From assembly GCA_001273385.1 (NCBI GenBank), contig LFWW01000024.1, positions 1 to 43,784 on the forward strand: DNA of 43,784 nt, read 5' to 3'. This DNA comes from a miscellaneous Crenarchaeota group-6 archaeon AD8-1 (lineage in GTDB: Archaea; Thermoproteota; Bathyarchaeia; Bathyarchaeales; Bathycorpusculaceae). Below the pieces are notes generated by a model. The model worked only from the letters and a program-made list of their open reading frames with translations, searched no databases and was not told the origin of the DNA. Of this stretch, positions 16,974-26,374 are shown piece after piece (position 1 is the stretch's first letter; the number at the start of each line of letters is the position of its first letter). The translations under genes and the position numbers were made by a program.

Positions 16974-18363
16974 ACCTAAAATCAAAAAAGAAGAAGTAAA
17001 AATGCCAAAGCAAGATCCCAAAGTTAGGGTTAAGAATTTTAACGAAGTTGCTTTGGGTTACACTGAGGAACAAGCACTTGAAGAAGCTGCTCGTTGCTTA
17101 CAATGCGTAAAACCCCAATGTGTTGATGGATGTCCAGTTGAAGTGCCAATTCCCGAGTTTATAAAATGTATTAAAGAAAAGAAATATGCTGAAGGCATAA
17201 TAACAATAAAATCGAAAAATGCACTTCCTGCTGTTTGTGGTAGAGTATGTCCACAAGAAGAGCAATGTCAAGTAAAATGTGTTCTAGGAAAAATTGGGGA
17301 TCCAGTTAGTATAGGACGATTAGAAAGATATCTTGCTGATTGGGAAAGAGATCATGGATTTCAAATTCCTGAAAAAGCTCCACCTACAGGAAAAAAAGTA
17401 GCCGTAGTTGGTGCTGGTCCAGCAGGACTCACAGCTGCAGCTGATTTAATACAACTAGGTCATAAAGTGACTATGTATGAAGCTCTCCACTTACCCGGTG
17501 GAGTTTTAATCTATGGCATACCTGAATTTCGGCTTCCTAAAGCTATTGTAAGGAATGAAGTAGCATATATTGAAAAACTAGGCGTAGAATTGCGAGTAGG
17601 AAATTTAGTTGGCCGAATTCATACTATTCCTGAACTTCTGAAAACAGACACTAATGCGGTATTTATTGGATCAGGTGCTGGATTGCCTAGATTTATGGGC
17701 GTTGAAGGAGAAAATCTAGGAGGAATTTATTCGGCAAATGAATTCCTAATCCGAAATAATTTAATGAAATCATTTGATTTTCCAGAATATGATACACCAG
17801 TTCGAATAGGAAAACATGTTGTAGTTATCGGAGGTGGCAACGTTGCTATGGATTGTGCTCGTTCATCAATGCGTTTAGGTGCGGAAGTTTGTCTGTTATA
17901 CAGAAGATCTCGTGATGAGTTACCAGCAAGGCAAGAAGAAATTGAAAACGCCGAAGAAGAAGGCCTTGTTTGTAAATTCCTTGCTGCCCCTCTTAAATTT
18001 AATGGGGATGAAAAAGGTTGGGTAAAATCCATGGAATGTATTGCAATGGAACTTGGACCTCCAGACGAATCAGGTAGAAGAAGACCAATTCCAATGAAAG
18101 GTTCCGAATTTACTATGGAAACAGACACTGTCATAATAGCGATCGGGCAAACTCCAAATCCCATTATTCAAAGAACTACTACTGGTCTTGAAGTAAACCT
18201 AAAACGTGGTACGATACTTGTCGATGAGAATGGAAAAACAAGCATCCAAGGCGTATATGCAGGAGGAGATGTAGTAACTGGAGCTGCTACTGTGATAAGC
18301 GCGATGGGAGCAGGAAAAACAGCAGCCAAAGCAATGCACAAATTTCTATCAGAAAAAAAATAA
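16954..18363 (+). CDS. nfnB: NfnB/SudA-like (GltD-related) FAD and 4Fe-4S subunit
   Basis: The large subunit, homologous to glutamate synthase small subunit. The N-terminal cysteine-rich domain (CLQCVKPQCVDGCPV and CGRVCPQEEQCQVKC) should hold two 4Fe-4S clusters. GAGPAGLTAAADL near 152 binds FAD and GGGNVAMDCARSS binds NADP(H), with YRRSRDELPAR. The 469-residue length fits NfnB. GTG 16954 is preferred: it lies behind AGGAGG and overlaps nfnA by 20 bases. No glutamate synthase large subunit is present, and pairing with nfnA supports the Nfn role: bifurcation between NADPH, NAD+ and ferredoxin. Confidence 0.9.
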   Translation: MTERKPKPKIKKEEVKMPKQDPKVRVKNFNEVALGYTEEQALEEAARCLQCVKPQCVDGCPVEVPIPEFIKCIKEKKYAEGIITIKSKNALPAVCGRVCPQEEQCQVKCVLGKIGDPVSIGRLERYLADWERDHGFQIPEKAPPTGKKVAVVGAGPAGLTAAADLIQLGHKVTMYEALHLPGGVLIYGIPEFRLPKAIVRNEVAYIEKLGVELRVGNLVGRIHTIPELLKTDTNAVFIGSGAGLPRFMGVEGENLGGIYSANEFLIRNNLMKSFDFPEYDTPVRIGKHVVVIGGGNVAMDCARSSMRLGAEVCLLYRRSRDELPARQEEIENAEEEGLVCKFLAAPLKFNGDEKGWVKSMECIAMELGPPDESGRRRPIPMKGSEFTMETDTVIIAIGQTPNPIIQRTTTGLEVNLKRGTILVDENGKTSIQGVYAGGDVVTGAATVISAMGAGKTAAKAMHKFLSEKK

Positions 18364-18365
18364 AC

Positions 18366-18410
18366 TAATTTTTTTAATTTATTTTAAAATCATTATCTTG
18401 ATTTTTTTTA
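18366..18410 (+). terminator. T-rich tracts after nfnB
   Basis: A run of seven T at 18369-18375 and a run of eight at 18402-18409 directly follow the nfnB stop, the pattern of intrinsic archaeal termination. It marks the end of the three-gene electron-transfer operon. Confidence 0.45.
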
Positions 18411-18474
18411 AAATAACTATTTAATAATGAGATTATAGTAAAACCTTTATCTTAAATGTTCTAATCCGATTTAT

Positions 18475-19164
18475 TTGTGTTCACAAGTGAAATTTGACTT
18501 CGGTAGAGATATCCTTAAGATAATTGCCATTTTATCAATGACAATAGATCATATTGGAGTAATATTATATCCCGAGTTCATTTTTCTTAGAATTATCGGG
18601 AGACTCGCTTTTCCCATTTTTGGATATTTAATAGCTATAGGACTTAGAAGCACAAAAAAACCAAAAAAATATTTTATCACATTACTCATTTTTGGGTTAA
18701 TATCTCAAATTCCATACTACCTAGCTTTTAATATTCAACCTTTTGAACGACTAAATATCTTCTTTTCTTTATTATTAGGCGCCTTAACAATTTATTTTTT
18801 TAAAAAGAAAAATTATATTGCCATTATTCCCCTAGTTTTATCATTACTCCCTATTTTTGAAGGTTCTTTTTATGGAGTATTAACAATACTGTTTATGGAC
18901 ATTTTATTAGATAACAAAAAAACTGGGATTTTAGCTTTATTGGCTCTAAACAGCTTATTCTTATTCGAATCTAATATTCAAGCAAAAATCCAAATATTCT
19001 CGTTAGCAGCATTAGCAATAATTCTTCTGCATGTTACAAATAGATTGAAATTTGAAATTATTATTCCTAATCATTCATTCTTTTATATAATAAGGAAATA
19101 TTTCTTTTACTTTTACTATCCATTACATTTAGTATTGCTATTCTTAATTTCTAATTCTATTTAA
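18475..19164 (+). CDS. TraX-family membrane protein
   Basis: The protein has about 229 residues and is almost entirely hydrophobic, with about seven membrane helices. The N-terminus ILKIIAILSMTIDHIGVIL followed by RIIGRLAFPIFGYLIAIGL matches the conserved start of the TraX family. TraX of F plasmids acetylates pilin; the broad family is acyltransferase-like and its role in archaea is unknown. The start is uncertain: TTG 18475 or GTG 18487, the latter giving KFDFGRDILKI, closer to family starts. It stands between the Nfn operon terminator and the acyl-CoA synthetase and may share a promoter with neither. Confidence 0.75.
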   Translation: MCSQVKFDFGRDILKIIAILSMTIDHIGVILYPEFIFLRIIGRLAFPIFGYLIAIGLRSTKKPKKYFITLLIFGLISQIPYYLAFNIQPFERLNIFFSLLLGALTIYFFKKKNYIAIIPLVLSLLPIFEGSFYGVLTILFMDILLDNKKTGILALLALNSLFLFESNIQAKIQIFSLAALAIILLHVTNRLKFEIIIPNHSFFYIIRKYFFYFYYPLHLVLLFLISNSI

Positions 19165-19231
19165 AAATCAATAAACCAAAAAAATATAACCCATAAATTA
19201 AAAAAAAGTATTTAAAATTTGGCCTTCTAGT

Positions 19232-20863
19232 ATGCCTAAAGAAATTGTCTATCCTAAAATATCTCTTCATGAAATTCTAATCAAAACAGCAAAAGAATAT
19301 CCTAATAATATAGCTATAGATTATTTAGATAATGAAATTACCTACAAGGAATTAAATATTTTTTCTGATCAATTTGCAATAGGATTAAGAAAACTTGGCG
19401 TGAAAAAACAAGACCCAATAGCTCTTTTTCTTCCGAATAATCCACAATTTATCATAGCTTATTTTGGGATATTAAAATTGGGAGCTATTGTTACCTCAAT
19501 AAACCCACTTTATAGAGAACGTGAAGTAAAATATCAACTTGTAAACTCGGGAGCAAAAATTATCATAACATTAGAATCTCTTTATCCAATTATTCAAAAA
19601 GTTAGTCAAAGAACTAAATTGGAAAATGTAATACTTGCAAAACCAACTTGGAATTTCCCTAGTGTTGATGCTTCTGAAATTAATATTATACATAAGCATA
19701 ATATTTTGTGTTTTGAAAAGATAATCCTAGAGAATTCGAATTTAACTATTCCTTCCATAAAAATTGATCCAAAAATTGATCTTGCAGCTTTGCAATACAC
19801 AGGCGGAACTACAGGTGTAGTTAAAGGTGCTATGTTAACCCATTTTAATTTGGTTTCAAACACGTTAATGTTTAAAACTTGGATAAAAGCAAAACCTGCA
19901 TCTGAAAATTTTTTGACTGCCTTACCGCTTTTTCACATTTATGGTATGACAACAAGCATGACTGTGCCAATTGCATCGGCAGCAAAAATGGTTTTAATTC
20001 CTAAATTTGATCCTAAAAAAATATTACATCTTATACAGAGCAAAAAAATCACAGTTTTTTGCGGAGTACCAACAATGTATTCAATATTATTAACAAATAA
20101 AGATCTTGAAAAATTTGATCTTACAAGCATTCGAATATGCATTTCTGGTGCATCTCCGCTTCCACCCCAAGTGCAAAAGAAATTTATGAAAATAACAAAA
20201 GGACTTTTAGCTGAAGGATATGGTCTTACAGAAGCATCACCTGTAACTCACTGTAACCCTATTGATAATACAACGGAAACCGTTCGAATAGGTTCCATAG
20301 GAATTCCCTTGCCCGATACAGACGCAAAAATAGTTAATTTACAACACCATGAAAAAGAAGTTCCAGTAGGTGAAAAAGGTGAATTAGCCATAAAAGGACC
20401 TCAAATAATGCGAGGTTATTGGAAGAATTCAATTGAAACTAAATTAGTGCTCAAAGATGGTTGGCTATTGACTGGTGATATAGGAAAAATGGATAAAGAT
20501 GGTTTTTTTTACATAACTGATCGTAAAAAAGATTTAATTAAATACAAAGATTATAGCATATACCCTAGGGAACTTGAAGATATAATCTACGAAAATTCAA
20601 AAATAAAAATTTGTGCAGTTATAGGAAAACCAGCTCCAATTGTAGGAGAAATTCCAAAAGCTTTTATAGTATTAAAAGAAAACGAAAAAATTACTGAAGA
20701 AGAAATAAAAGCTTTTGTAAATAATAGAGTTGCCTCTTACAAAGCTATAAGAGAAGTAGAATTTAGAAAAGATTTACCTATAAGTTCCGTGGGAAAAGTT
20801 CTCAGAAGAATTCTTCAAGATGAGGAAAAACAAAAAATAGCTAAAATCAAATTAAAAAATTAA
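19232..20863 (+). CDS. Long-chain acyl-CoA synthetase (AMP-forming)
   Basis: The enzyme activates a carboxylic acid with ATP and CoA. The 543 residues carry the P-loop YTGGTTGVVKGAMLTH near 188-203, the adenylation core GYGLTEASPVTH, LTGDIGKMDKDGFFYITDR with the hinge, and the catalytic lysine in SSVGKVLRR near the C-terminus. The overall pattern is closest to FadD-like fatty-acid ligases, but chain length cannot be read. No other fatty-acid genes are adjacent. An AT-rich stretch with TATTTAAAA directly upstream may contain the promoter. Confidence 0.9.
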   Translation: MPKEIVYPKISLHEILIKTAKEYPNNIAIDYLDNEITYKELNIFSDQFAIGLRKLGVKKQDPIALFLPNNPQFIIAYFGILKLGAIVTSINPLYREREVKYQLVNSGAKIIITLESLYPIIQKVSQRTKLENVILAKPTWNFPSVDASEINIIHKHNILCFEKIILENSNLTIPSIKIDPKIDLAALQYTGGTTGVVKGAMLTHFNLVSNTLMFKTWIKAKPASENFLTALPLFHIYGMTTSMTVPIASAAKMVLIPKFDPKKILHLIQSKKITVFCGVPTMYSILLTNKDLEKFDLTSIRICISGASPLPPQVQKKFMKITKGLLAEGYGLTEASPVTHCNPIDNTTETVRIGSIGIPLPDTDAKIVNLQHHEKEVPVGEKGELAIKGPQIMRGYWKNSIETKLVLKDGWLLTGDIGKMDKDGFFYITDRKKDLIKYKDYSIYPRELEDIIYENSKIKICAVIGKPAPIVGEIPKAFIVLKENEKITEEEIKAFVNNRVASYKAIREVEFRKDLPISSVGKVLRRILQDEEKQKIAKIKLKN

Positions 20864-21114
20864 TCCTATACTCTCCAAGATTACTTTTTCCTCATATCAA
20901 TAAAACTAGCATGACAACGAATACAAACTTATCTAAAATATATTTTTTAAAATATTATAAAAATTACTTACCGTTTTATTTAATTATAGCCACCTCTTCC
21001 ACTAGAAGAAAATATGAGAAAGAAGTAAAGATTCAATAAGGTATATGATTAATGATCTCGAAATTAGCCATCTTATTAGAATAATTATTTCTTTTATTTC
21101 AAGAAGGTTTACAA
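20864..21114. other. 251-base intergenic region before hypF
   Basis: AT-rich sequence with a self-complementary stretch around AAAATATATTTTTTAAAATATT (about 20936-20957). It probably holds the acyl-CoA synthetase terminator and the hypF promoter. I see no gene or RNA with support. Confidence 0.4.
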
Positions 21115-23376
21115 TTGCGCATAAAAATCAACGTAACAGGAGTAGTACAGGGAGTTGGTTTTCGTCCATTTATTTATCGGATAGCAATTAAGCATAACTT
21201 GAATGGTTTTGTTAAAAATAAGGGTGATGCAGGAGTAGAAATTCTTCTAGAAGGAAAACAAAAAAACATTGCCTCTTTCATCTCCGAGCTAAAAACAAAC
21301 CTACCGCCATTAGCACAAATCTATGATATAATAACTACTAAAATTAAAGGTAACAACCAATACACAGATTTTAGAATTGAAAAAAGCTCTTTAAAAACCA
21401 AACTATTTGGATCAATAATTCCCCCAGATATAGCAATATGTGACAGCTGTCTCAATGAATTACGCGATCCAAAAAATCATAGACATAACTATTTTTTTAT
21501 TACTTGCACCGATTGTGGCCCAAGATTTACAATAATAGAAAAATTACCCTATGATCGCGTCAATACAACAATGTCAACCTTTCCCCTAATAGGCAAATGC
21601 AAAAAAGACTATTTTAATTCAAAAAACAGACGGTTTCACGCTCAAACAGTTGCTTGTTCTGATTGTGGTCCTGAAGTATACTTAGTTTCAAACGATGGCA
21701 CGTTGCTTTATCAAAAAAATCCAATACACGAAGCGGGAAAACTCATCTCTGAAGGATCAATAGTAGCAATCAAGGGTCTTGGGGGTTTTCATCTTGCCTC
21801 TTCTTCAAGCAAAATTTCTCCACTGAAAAGACTTCGTACAGTTAAGCATAGAACTTCAAAACCATTTGCAATTATGGCCAAAAATATAGAAACAGCAAAA
21901 AACTTAACTGAGATAAATTCCAAAGAAGAAGCACTTCTTAAATCACCTTCTCGTCCAATAGTTTTACTAAATAAAAAGACAAAAGCCAAGATTTCACCTC
22001 TGGTAGCTCCAAATCTTCATAATTTAGGCATTATGCTTCCTTATACAGCATTACATCACATGTTATTTGATAAAACTTCAGATGAAGCTTTTGTTATGAC
22101 AAGTGCAAACCCTCCGAATCAACCTATAATTAAAGATAACGAAGAAGCTCAAAAAAAGCTAAACAAAGTCGTCGATTATTTCCTATTTCATAATCGAAAA
22201 ATTGCAAATCGTTGTGATGATTCTGTCCTTAGAGTTCATGGAAATAATTCAGTTTTTATAAGAAGAAGTAGAGGATATTCACCAAAACCAATAATTCTGA
22301 AAGAAAAAACCAAACTCAATGTTTTGGGAATAGGTGGAGAACTTAATATTACATCGTGTATCCTTTCGGGGAATAAAGCATTTATTAGTCAACATATTGG
22401 TGATGTTGAAAATATCGAAACAAGAAATTTTCTTGAAAAAGCCACAAATCATTTGATACGCTTAACTAACAGTAAAATAGATATCATTGTATGTGATCTT
22501 CACCCTAAATTCATAACCACTCAAATAGCAAAAGACCTATCAAATAAAAATGGGTGGGATTTGGTTCAACTACAACATCATCACTCACATATTGCCGGAT
22601 TGATGGTTGAACATTCTATAAATGAAATAGTGGGCATTGTGTGTGATGGGTATGGTTATGGAATTAATGGTGAGGCTTGGGGTGGAGAAATTTTTCTATC
22701 TGTTGGTAAATCAAATGAGATTAAAAGAATTGGACATTTGGAAAAACAACCTCTGATTGGAGGAGATCTGGCTACTCGATATCCCACTCGTATAGTAGCA
22801 GGAATATTGAATAAAGAAATAGATATGTCAAATTGGCTATTAACAAATTCTAAAAATCTGCCTTATGGAGAAACTGAAGCAAAATTAATTTTACATCAAA
22901 TGAAAAGTCAAATTAATGCAATAGAAACAACTAGCTGTGGAAGAGTTTTGGATGCAGCAGCTGCAATATTAGGAATCTGCTTCGAACGGACTTATGAAGG
23001 GGAGCCTGCAATTAAACTTGAGTCTGTTGCAATAAAAGGCAAGGATGTATTAAATCTAAAACCGCTTTTTAAGAACAATAGTTTGCTTACCACTCCTCTT
23101 CTTCTGAATGTTTTTAATAATAAAGGGCGGTATTCGCAAAAAGATTTGGCTTATTCTGTTCATAAATATCTTGCTGAAGGTTTAGCTGAATTAGCGATAA
23201 ACGAGGCTAAGGAAGAGAATATTGATTATGTTGGTTTTTCTGGTGGAGTTGCATGCAAAATTGGGAAAAAAATTGAATCTGAGGGATTACAATTCCTTGT
23301 ACATAGACAGATTCCACCGGGTGACGGTGGAATATCTTTTGGACAAGCAGTTGCAGGAGGCTTTTTCAGCTTTTAA
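21115..23376 (+). CDS. hypF: Carbamoyltransferase HypF
   Basis: HypF makes the thiocarboxamide on HypE from carbamoyl phosphate, the first step of cyanide ligand synthesis for [NiFe]-hydrogenases. Domains in order: acylphosphatase (VQGVGFRPFIYR, about 10-21), two zinc-finger-like motifs (CDSC...CTDC near 110-136; CKKD...CSDC near 163-188), a YrdC-like domain (about 200-385), and a Kae1-like carbamoyltransferase domain with LQHHHSHIAG and VCDGYGYG. The 753 residues match the family. The start is TTG 21115 after AAGAAGG. It leads the hypF-hypC-hypD set. Confidence 0.95.
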   Translation: MRIKINVTGVVQGVGFRPFIYRIAIKHNLNGFVKNKGDAGVEILLEGKQKNIASFISELKTNLPPLAQIYDIITTKIKGNNQYTDFRIEKSSLKTKLFGSIIPPDIAICDSCLNELRDPKNHRHNYFFITCTDCGPRFTIIEKLPYDRVNTTMSTFPLIGKCKKDYFNSKNRRFHAQTVACSDCGPEVYLVSNDGTLLYQKNPIHEAGKLISEGSIVAIKGLGGFHLASSSSKISPLKRLRTVKHRTSKPFAIMAKNIETAKNLTEINSKEEALLKSPSRPIVLLNKKTKAKISPLVAPNLHNLGIMLPYTALHHMLFDKTSDEAFVMTSANPPNQPIIKDNEEAQKKLNKVVDYFLFHNRKIANRCDDSVLRVHGNNSVFIRRSRGYSPKPIILKEKTKLNVLGIGGELNITSCILSGNKAFISQHIGDVENIETRNFLEKATNHLIRLTNSKIDIIVCDLHPKFITTQIAKDLSNKNGWDLVQLQHHHSHIAGLMVEHSINEIVGIVCDGYGYGINGEAWGGEIFLSVGKSNEIKRIGHLEKQPLIGGDLATRYPTRIVAGILNKEIDMSNWLLTNSKNLPYGETEAKLILHQMKSQINAIETTSCGRVLDAAAAILGICFERTYEGEPAIKLESVAIKGKDVLNLKPLFKNNSLLTTPLLLNVFNNKGRYSQKDLAYSVHKYLAEGLAELAINEAKEENIDYVGFSGGVACKIGKKIESEGLQFLVHRQIPPGDGGISFGQAVAGGFFSF

Positions 23377-23425
23377 ACCATAACCATTTTATCACGGTTT
23401 TTTCCTCGTTTTAGATTGATATATT

Positions 23426-23650
23426 ATGTGTCTAGCGATTCCAGCTCTTGTTGTAAAGATTGAAGGTGATACAGCCCAAGTTGATTTCGGACAAGGTGTT
23501 TTAAGGCATGTTAATATATCTTTAGTTGACACCCGGGTAGGAGGTTATGTTCTAATCCACGCGGGTTATGCTATTCAAACGATAAATGACAATGAAGCTC
23601 TTGAAACAATAAAACTATGGAAAGAGATATTGTCAAAAGAAATCGAATGA
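23426..23650 (+). CDS. hypC: Hydrogenase maturation chaperone HypC
   Basis: A 74-residue HypC/HybG chaperone that carries the Fe(CN)2CO group with HypD to the hydrogenase large subunit. The invariant N-terminus MCLAIP, with Cys2 exposed after methionine removal, is present, as are the HVNISLVDT and GGYVLIHAGYAI segments. It lies 49 bases after hypF and 22 before hypD, probably on one transcript, although a T-rich run sits between hypF and hypC. Confidence 0.95.
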   Translation: MCLAIPALVVKIEGDTAQVDFGQGVLRHVNISLVDTRVGGYVLIHAGYAIQTINDNEALETIKLWKEILSKEIE

Positions 23651-23672
23651 TTGTATATAAGCTGATTTTTAT

Positions 23673-24764
23673 ATGACAGAGAAATTTAGGTTTAGAGAAC
23701 CGGAATTAGCCAAAAAAATAGCACGAAAAATAGCCAACATAGCACCTGCGGATGAATTGATAAAATTTTGCCATGTTTGTGGTACACATGAATGGAGCAT
23801 AACTCATTATGGTCTACGGAGTCTTTTGCCTAAAAATATTGAAGTAATAGCTGGTCCTGGATGCCCTGTTTGCATTGTTCCTGCTTCGGAAATTGATGAA
23901 GCTGTCCAGATTGCTCAAAAAGGAGCTGTAATAACTAGTTTTGGGGATGTTTTGCGAGTTCCTGGAAGTGAAAAATCTCTTTTAGAAGCAAAATCAGAAG
24001 GTGCTGATGTTAGAATTGTGTATGGATTATCAGATGCAATTCAATTAGCAAAAAATGAGCCAAATAAAGAATTTGTATTTTTTGCAGTGGGATTCGAAAC
24101 GACTGCTCCAACGACAGCAATTGAAATTTTAAAAAATCCCCCAGCTAATTTTAGTTTTTTAGTCTCACACCGGCTAATACCGCCAGCTATGGAACTACTT
24201 TTAGGATTAGGTGACCTACAAATAGATGGTTTCATCGCACCAGGTCATGTGAGTGTAATAATTGGATTAAAACCCTATGAACTTTTTCCAAGAGTTTACC
24301 GTATGCCAACGGTAATAGCAGGTTTTGAACCCAATGATGTTCTAATGGGGATTTATATGCTTCTAAAACAACATAAAGAAAATGAAGCAAAGCTAGAAAA
24401 CGAATATTCTCGAATGGTTAAATGGCAAGGTAATTTGAAAGCATTAGATGTAATGAATAAAGCATTTAATATTGTATCCTCAAACTGGAGGGGTATCGGG
24501 AGATTACCTAATTCAGCTCTTAAGCTTAAAGATGTATTTGAAAATTATAATGCTAATAAAAAATATGATATTAAAGTAGAACAAGGAAGGGATATCTTGC
24601 TTGGATGTGAGTGCCACCTTGTAATAATTGGCAAAATAAAACCAAATGAGTGTCCTATGTTTATGAAAACTTGTACCCCTCAAAACCCTGTAGGTGCTTG
24701 TATGGTTAGTAGTGAGGGTACATGTCGAGTATGGGCAATAAGTTCTGAACTATCTTTTTTATAA
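23673..24764 (+). CDS. hypD: Hydrogenase maturation factor HypD
   Basis: HypD is the 4Fe-4S scaffold on which the Fe(CN)2CO unit is assembled. The 363 residues show the conserved cysteine motifs CHVCGTHE (about 33-40) and GPGCPVC (about 68-74), the GFETTAPTTA motif, and the C-terminal cluster motifs GCECH, CPMF, CTPQNPVGACMVSSEGTC. All expected cysteines appear present. With hypF, hypC and the opposite-strand hypE it implies a [NiFe]-hydrogenase elsewhere. hypA and hypB are not in the window. Confidence 0.95.
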   Translation: MTEKFRFREPELAKKIARKIANIAPADELIKFCHVCGTHEWSITHYGLRSLLPKNIEVIAGPGCPVCIVPASEIDEAVQIAQKGAVITSFGDVLRVPGSEKSLLEAKSEGADVRIVYGLSDAIQLAKNEPNKEFVFFAVGFETTAPTTAIEILKNPPANFSFLVSHRLIPPAMELLLGLGDLQIDGFIAPGHVSVIIGLKPYELFPRVYRMPTVIAGFEPNDVLMGIYMLLKQHKENEAKLENEYSRMVKWQGNLKALDVMNKAFNIVSSNWRGIGRLPNSALKLKDVFENYNANKKYDIKVEQGRDILLGCECHLVIIGKIKPNECPMFMKTCTPQNPVGACMVSSEGTCRVWAISSELSFL

Positions 24765-24850
24765 ATTAATTTATACTCTAAATAACTATTCCATTTTTCT
24801 GATAAAGTATAAAGGTTAAAAGCTATTTATCAAATTACAAGTGATCAAGC

Positions 24851-25060
24851 ATGAGCGATCAATCGGAGAAAAGATATATTGGAACTTGTATTGATTGTAA
24901 ATCAACTTTAGAATTATTTGAAGTTGATTTTGAAAAAGGAAAAAGAATAATGCACTGCAAAAACTGTAATTTATATCACTTTTATAAAAAAGACTTTTTT
25001 GGAAATTGGAAACTAAAAAAAGCTGGAAGAGTAAATGATCTCTGGAAGAATTCCAAATAA
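24851..25060 (+). CDS. Small zinc-ribbon protein
   Basis: A 69-residue protein with two CxxC knuckles (C13/C16 and C36/C39) spaced as a rubredoxin-like zinc ribbon, followed by a basic, aromatic tail. I do not recognise a named family. It lies between hypD and the convergent hypE; position alone does not make it a maturation factor, since HypA is larger and carries an N-terminal MHE motif not seen here. Start ATG 24851; an alternative role is a nucleic-acid-binding ribbon. Confidence 0.7.
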   Translation: MSDQSEKRYIGTCIDCKSTLELFEVDFEKGKRIMHCKNCNLYHFYKKDFFGNWKLKKAGRVNDLWKNSK

Positions 25061-25083
25061 ATACTTAAACTTATGTTATATGA

Positions 25084-26151
25084 TTAACAAATTCTGGGAA
25101 TAGGATCCCCAACAGGTCTAGCGATAATTCTCTTTCCTCCTACAGTAGTTTTCATAGCTACTCCTGCAAAATCTTTAGTGACTTTGCCTATTATTTCAGC
25201 ATCTTTTCCTTCATCGGTCTCTCTGAGAAGTTCCAAAATCTGATTTGCTTTATTCTCTATAACTCCTATAACTATTTTTCCTTCATTTCCAATTTCGAGG
25301 GGATCTAAACCTAACATTTCACATGCAGCTTTAACATCCTTTCTAATTGGTATTTTTTCTTCATGAATTAAGATGCCTACTTTTGATTTTTCACCAAACT
25401 CATTTAAGCAATCAGCCAATCCACCCCTAGTTGGATCTTTAATTGCTACAATTCCGCCTACTTCCCGTAGCAGTTTTTGAATAATAAGATTAAGAGGTTT
25501 CACATCAGATTCTATTTTGCTACCAAAATTCAGACCCTGTTGAGATGATAATATTGCAATTCCATGTTCACCTATAGTTCCCGAAAGAATAATTTTGTTG
25601 TTTATCCTTAAATTAGAATCAAGAAGCCATCTAGATTTGAAATTATTTTGAAAGCTCCTCACAATTTTAAGATTATTTTCAGTCGCTATTGTTCTTTTAC
25701 CTATCCCAGAGACGTTTATAACACATCCTCCCATGCTACCCTTTTCAATTACTTTAGTGTCTCCTGTGACTATATCCACTTCTGCTTTACTACATGTTTT
25801 TTGCATAGTTAATAAAATCCGATCAAAATCAGATAAGCCAAATCCTTCTTCCAAAATAACCCCACAAGCTAGTGCGTAAGGCTCAGCACCTAAAGCTGCA
25901 ATATCATTCACAGTTCCAGATATGGCAATATTTCCAATATTACCACCCGGAAAGAATAAAGGCTTAACTGCATGGGAATCACTCTTTAAAACTATATCTC
26001 CTATAGCTGCAGCATCATCCATCGCTTCAAGAGGCACTTCAGCTTTTCTGGTGTTCTTAAAATATTTTGCAATATGATTTTTGATTAAATCATGCATAAC
26101 CGTTCCTCCAGCTCCATGCATCATGGTAATTTTTTCATCAATATTATTCAA
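25084..26151 (-). CDS. hypE: Hydrogenase maturation protein HypE
   Basis: HypE dehydrates the carbamoyl group placed by HypF on its C-terminal cysteine, producing the cyano group. The 355 residues have the PurM-like ATP-binding fold: HGAGGTVMHDLI near 12-23, AMDDAAAIGD, SGTVNDIAALGA, DPTRGGLAD, and the essential C-terminal PRIC with Cys355. The start is TTG at 26151; the first ATG at 26124 would delete the strand preceding HGAGG. It is on the strand opposite to hypFCD and diverges from the ribosomal operon. Confidence 0.95.
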   Translation of the reverse strand: MNNIDEKITMMHGAGGTVMHDLIKNHIAKYFKNTRKAEVPLEAMDDAAAIGDIVLKSDSHAVKPLFFPGGNIGNIAISGTVNDIAALGAEPYALACGVILEEGFGLSDFDRILLTMQKTCSKAEVDIVTGDTKVIEKGSMGGCVINVSGIGKRTIATENNLKIVRSFQNNFKSRWLLDSNLRINNKIILSGTIGEHGIAILSSQQGLNFGSKIESDVKPLNLIIQKLLREVGGIVAIKDPTRGGLADCLNEFGEKSKVGILIHEEKIPIRKDVKAACEMLGLDPLEIGNEGKIVIGVIENKANQILELLRETDEGKDAEIIGKVTKDFAGVAMKTTVGGKRIIARPVGDPIPRIC

Positions 26152-26374
26152 TTAGTTATCCGCTCCTTTTTCTTTAATAATACAAAAGAGTTGAAAATAA
26201 ACAGATCGAAGGAACAAATAAAAAATATTCTTAAATAATTACCCTCTAGATTTTTTTAAATAATCTGCCAAAAATAGAAAAGAATCTTTTTATCAGTTTA
26301 AAACTAGATCAGGGTATGGAAAGCCATATAAATCGCCCTTACGCTGTTGAATTGCACAATTGGAGAGGTAAGAA

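Noticed and set aside
17727-18164. 145-residue frame on the minus strand inside nfnB
   Set aside because: It is the antisense shadow of a well-supported conserved gene; other long antisense frames were dropped for the same reason.
16954-18363. Glutamate synthase small subunit (GltD)
   Set aside because: It is coupled to an NfnA gene and no large subunit is present; Nfn is the better reading.
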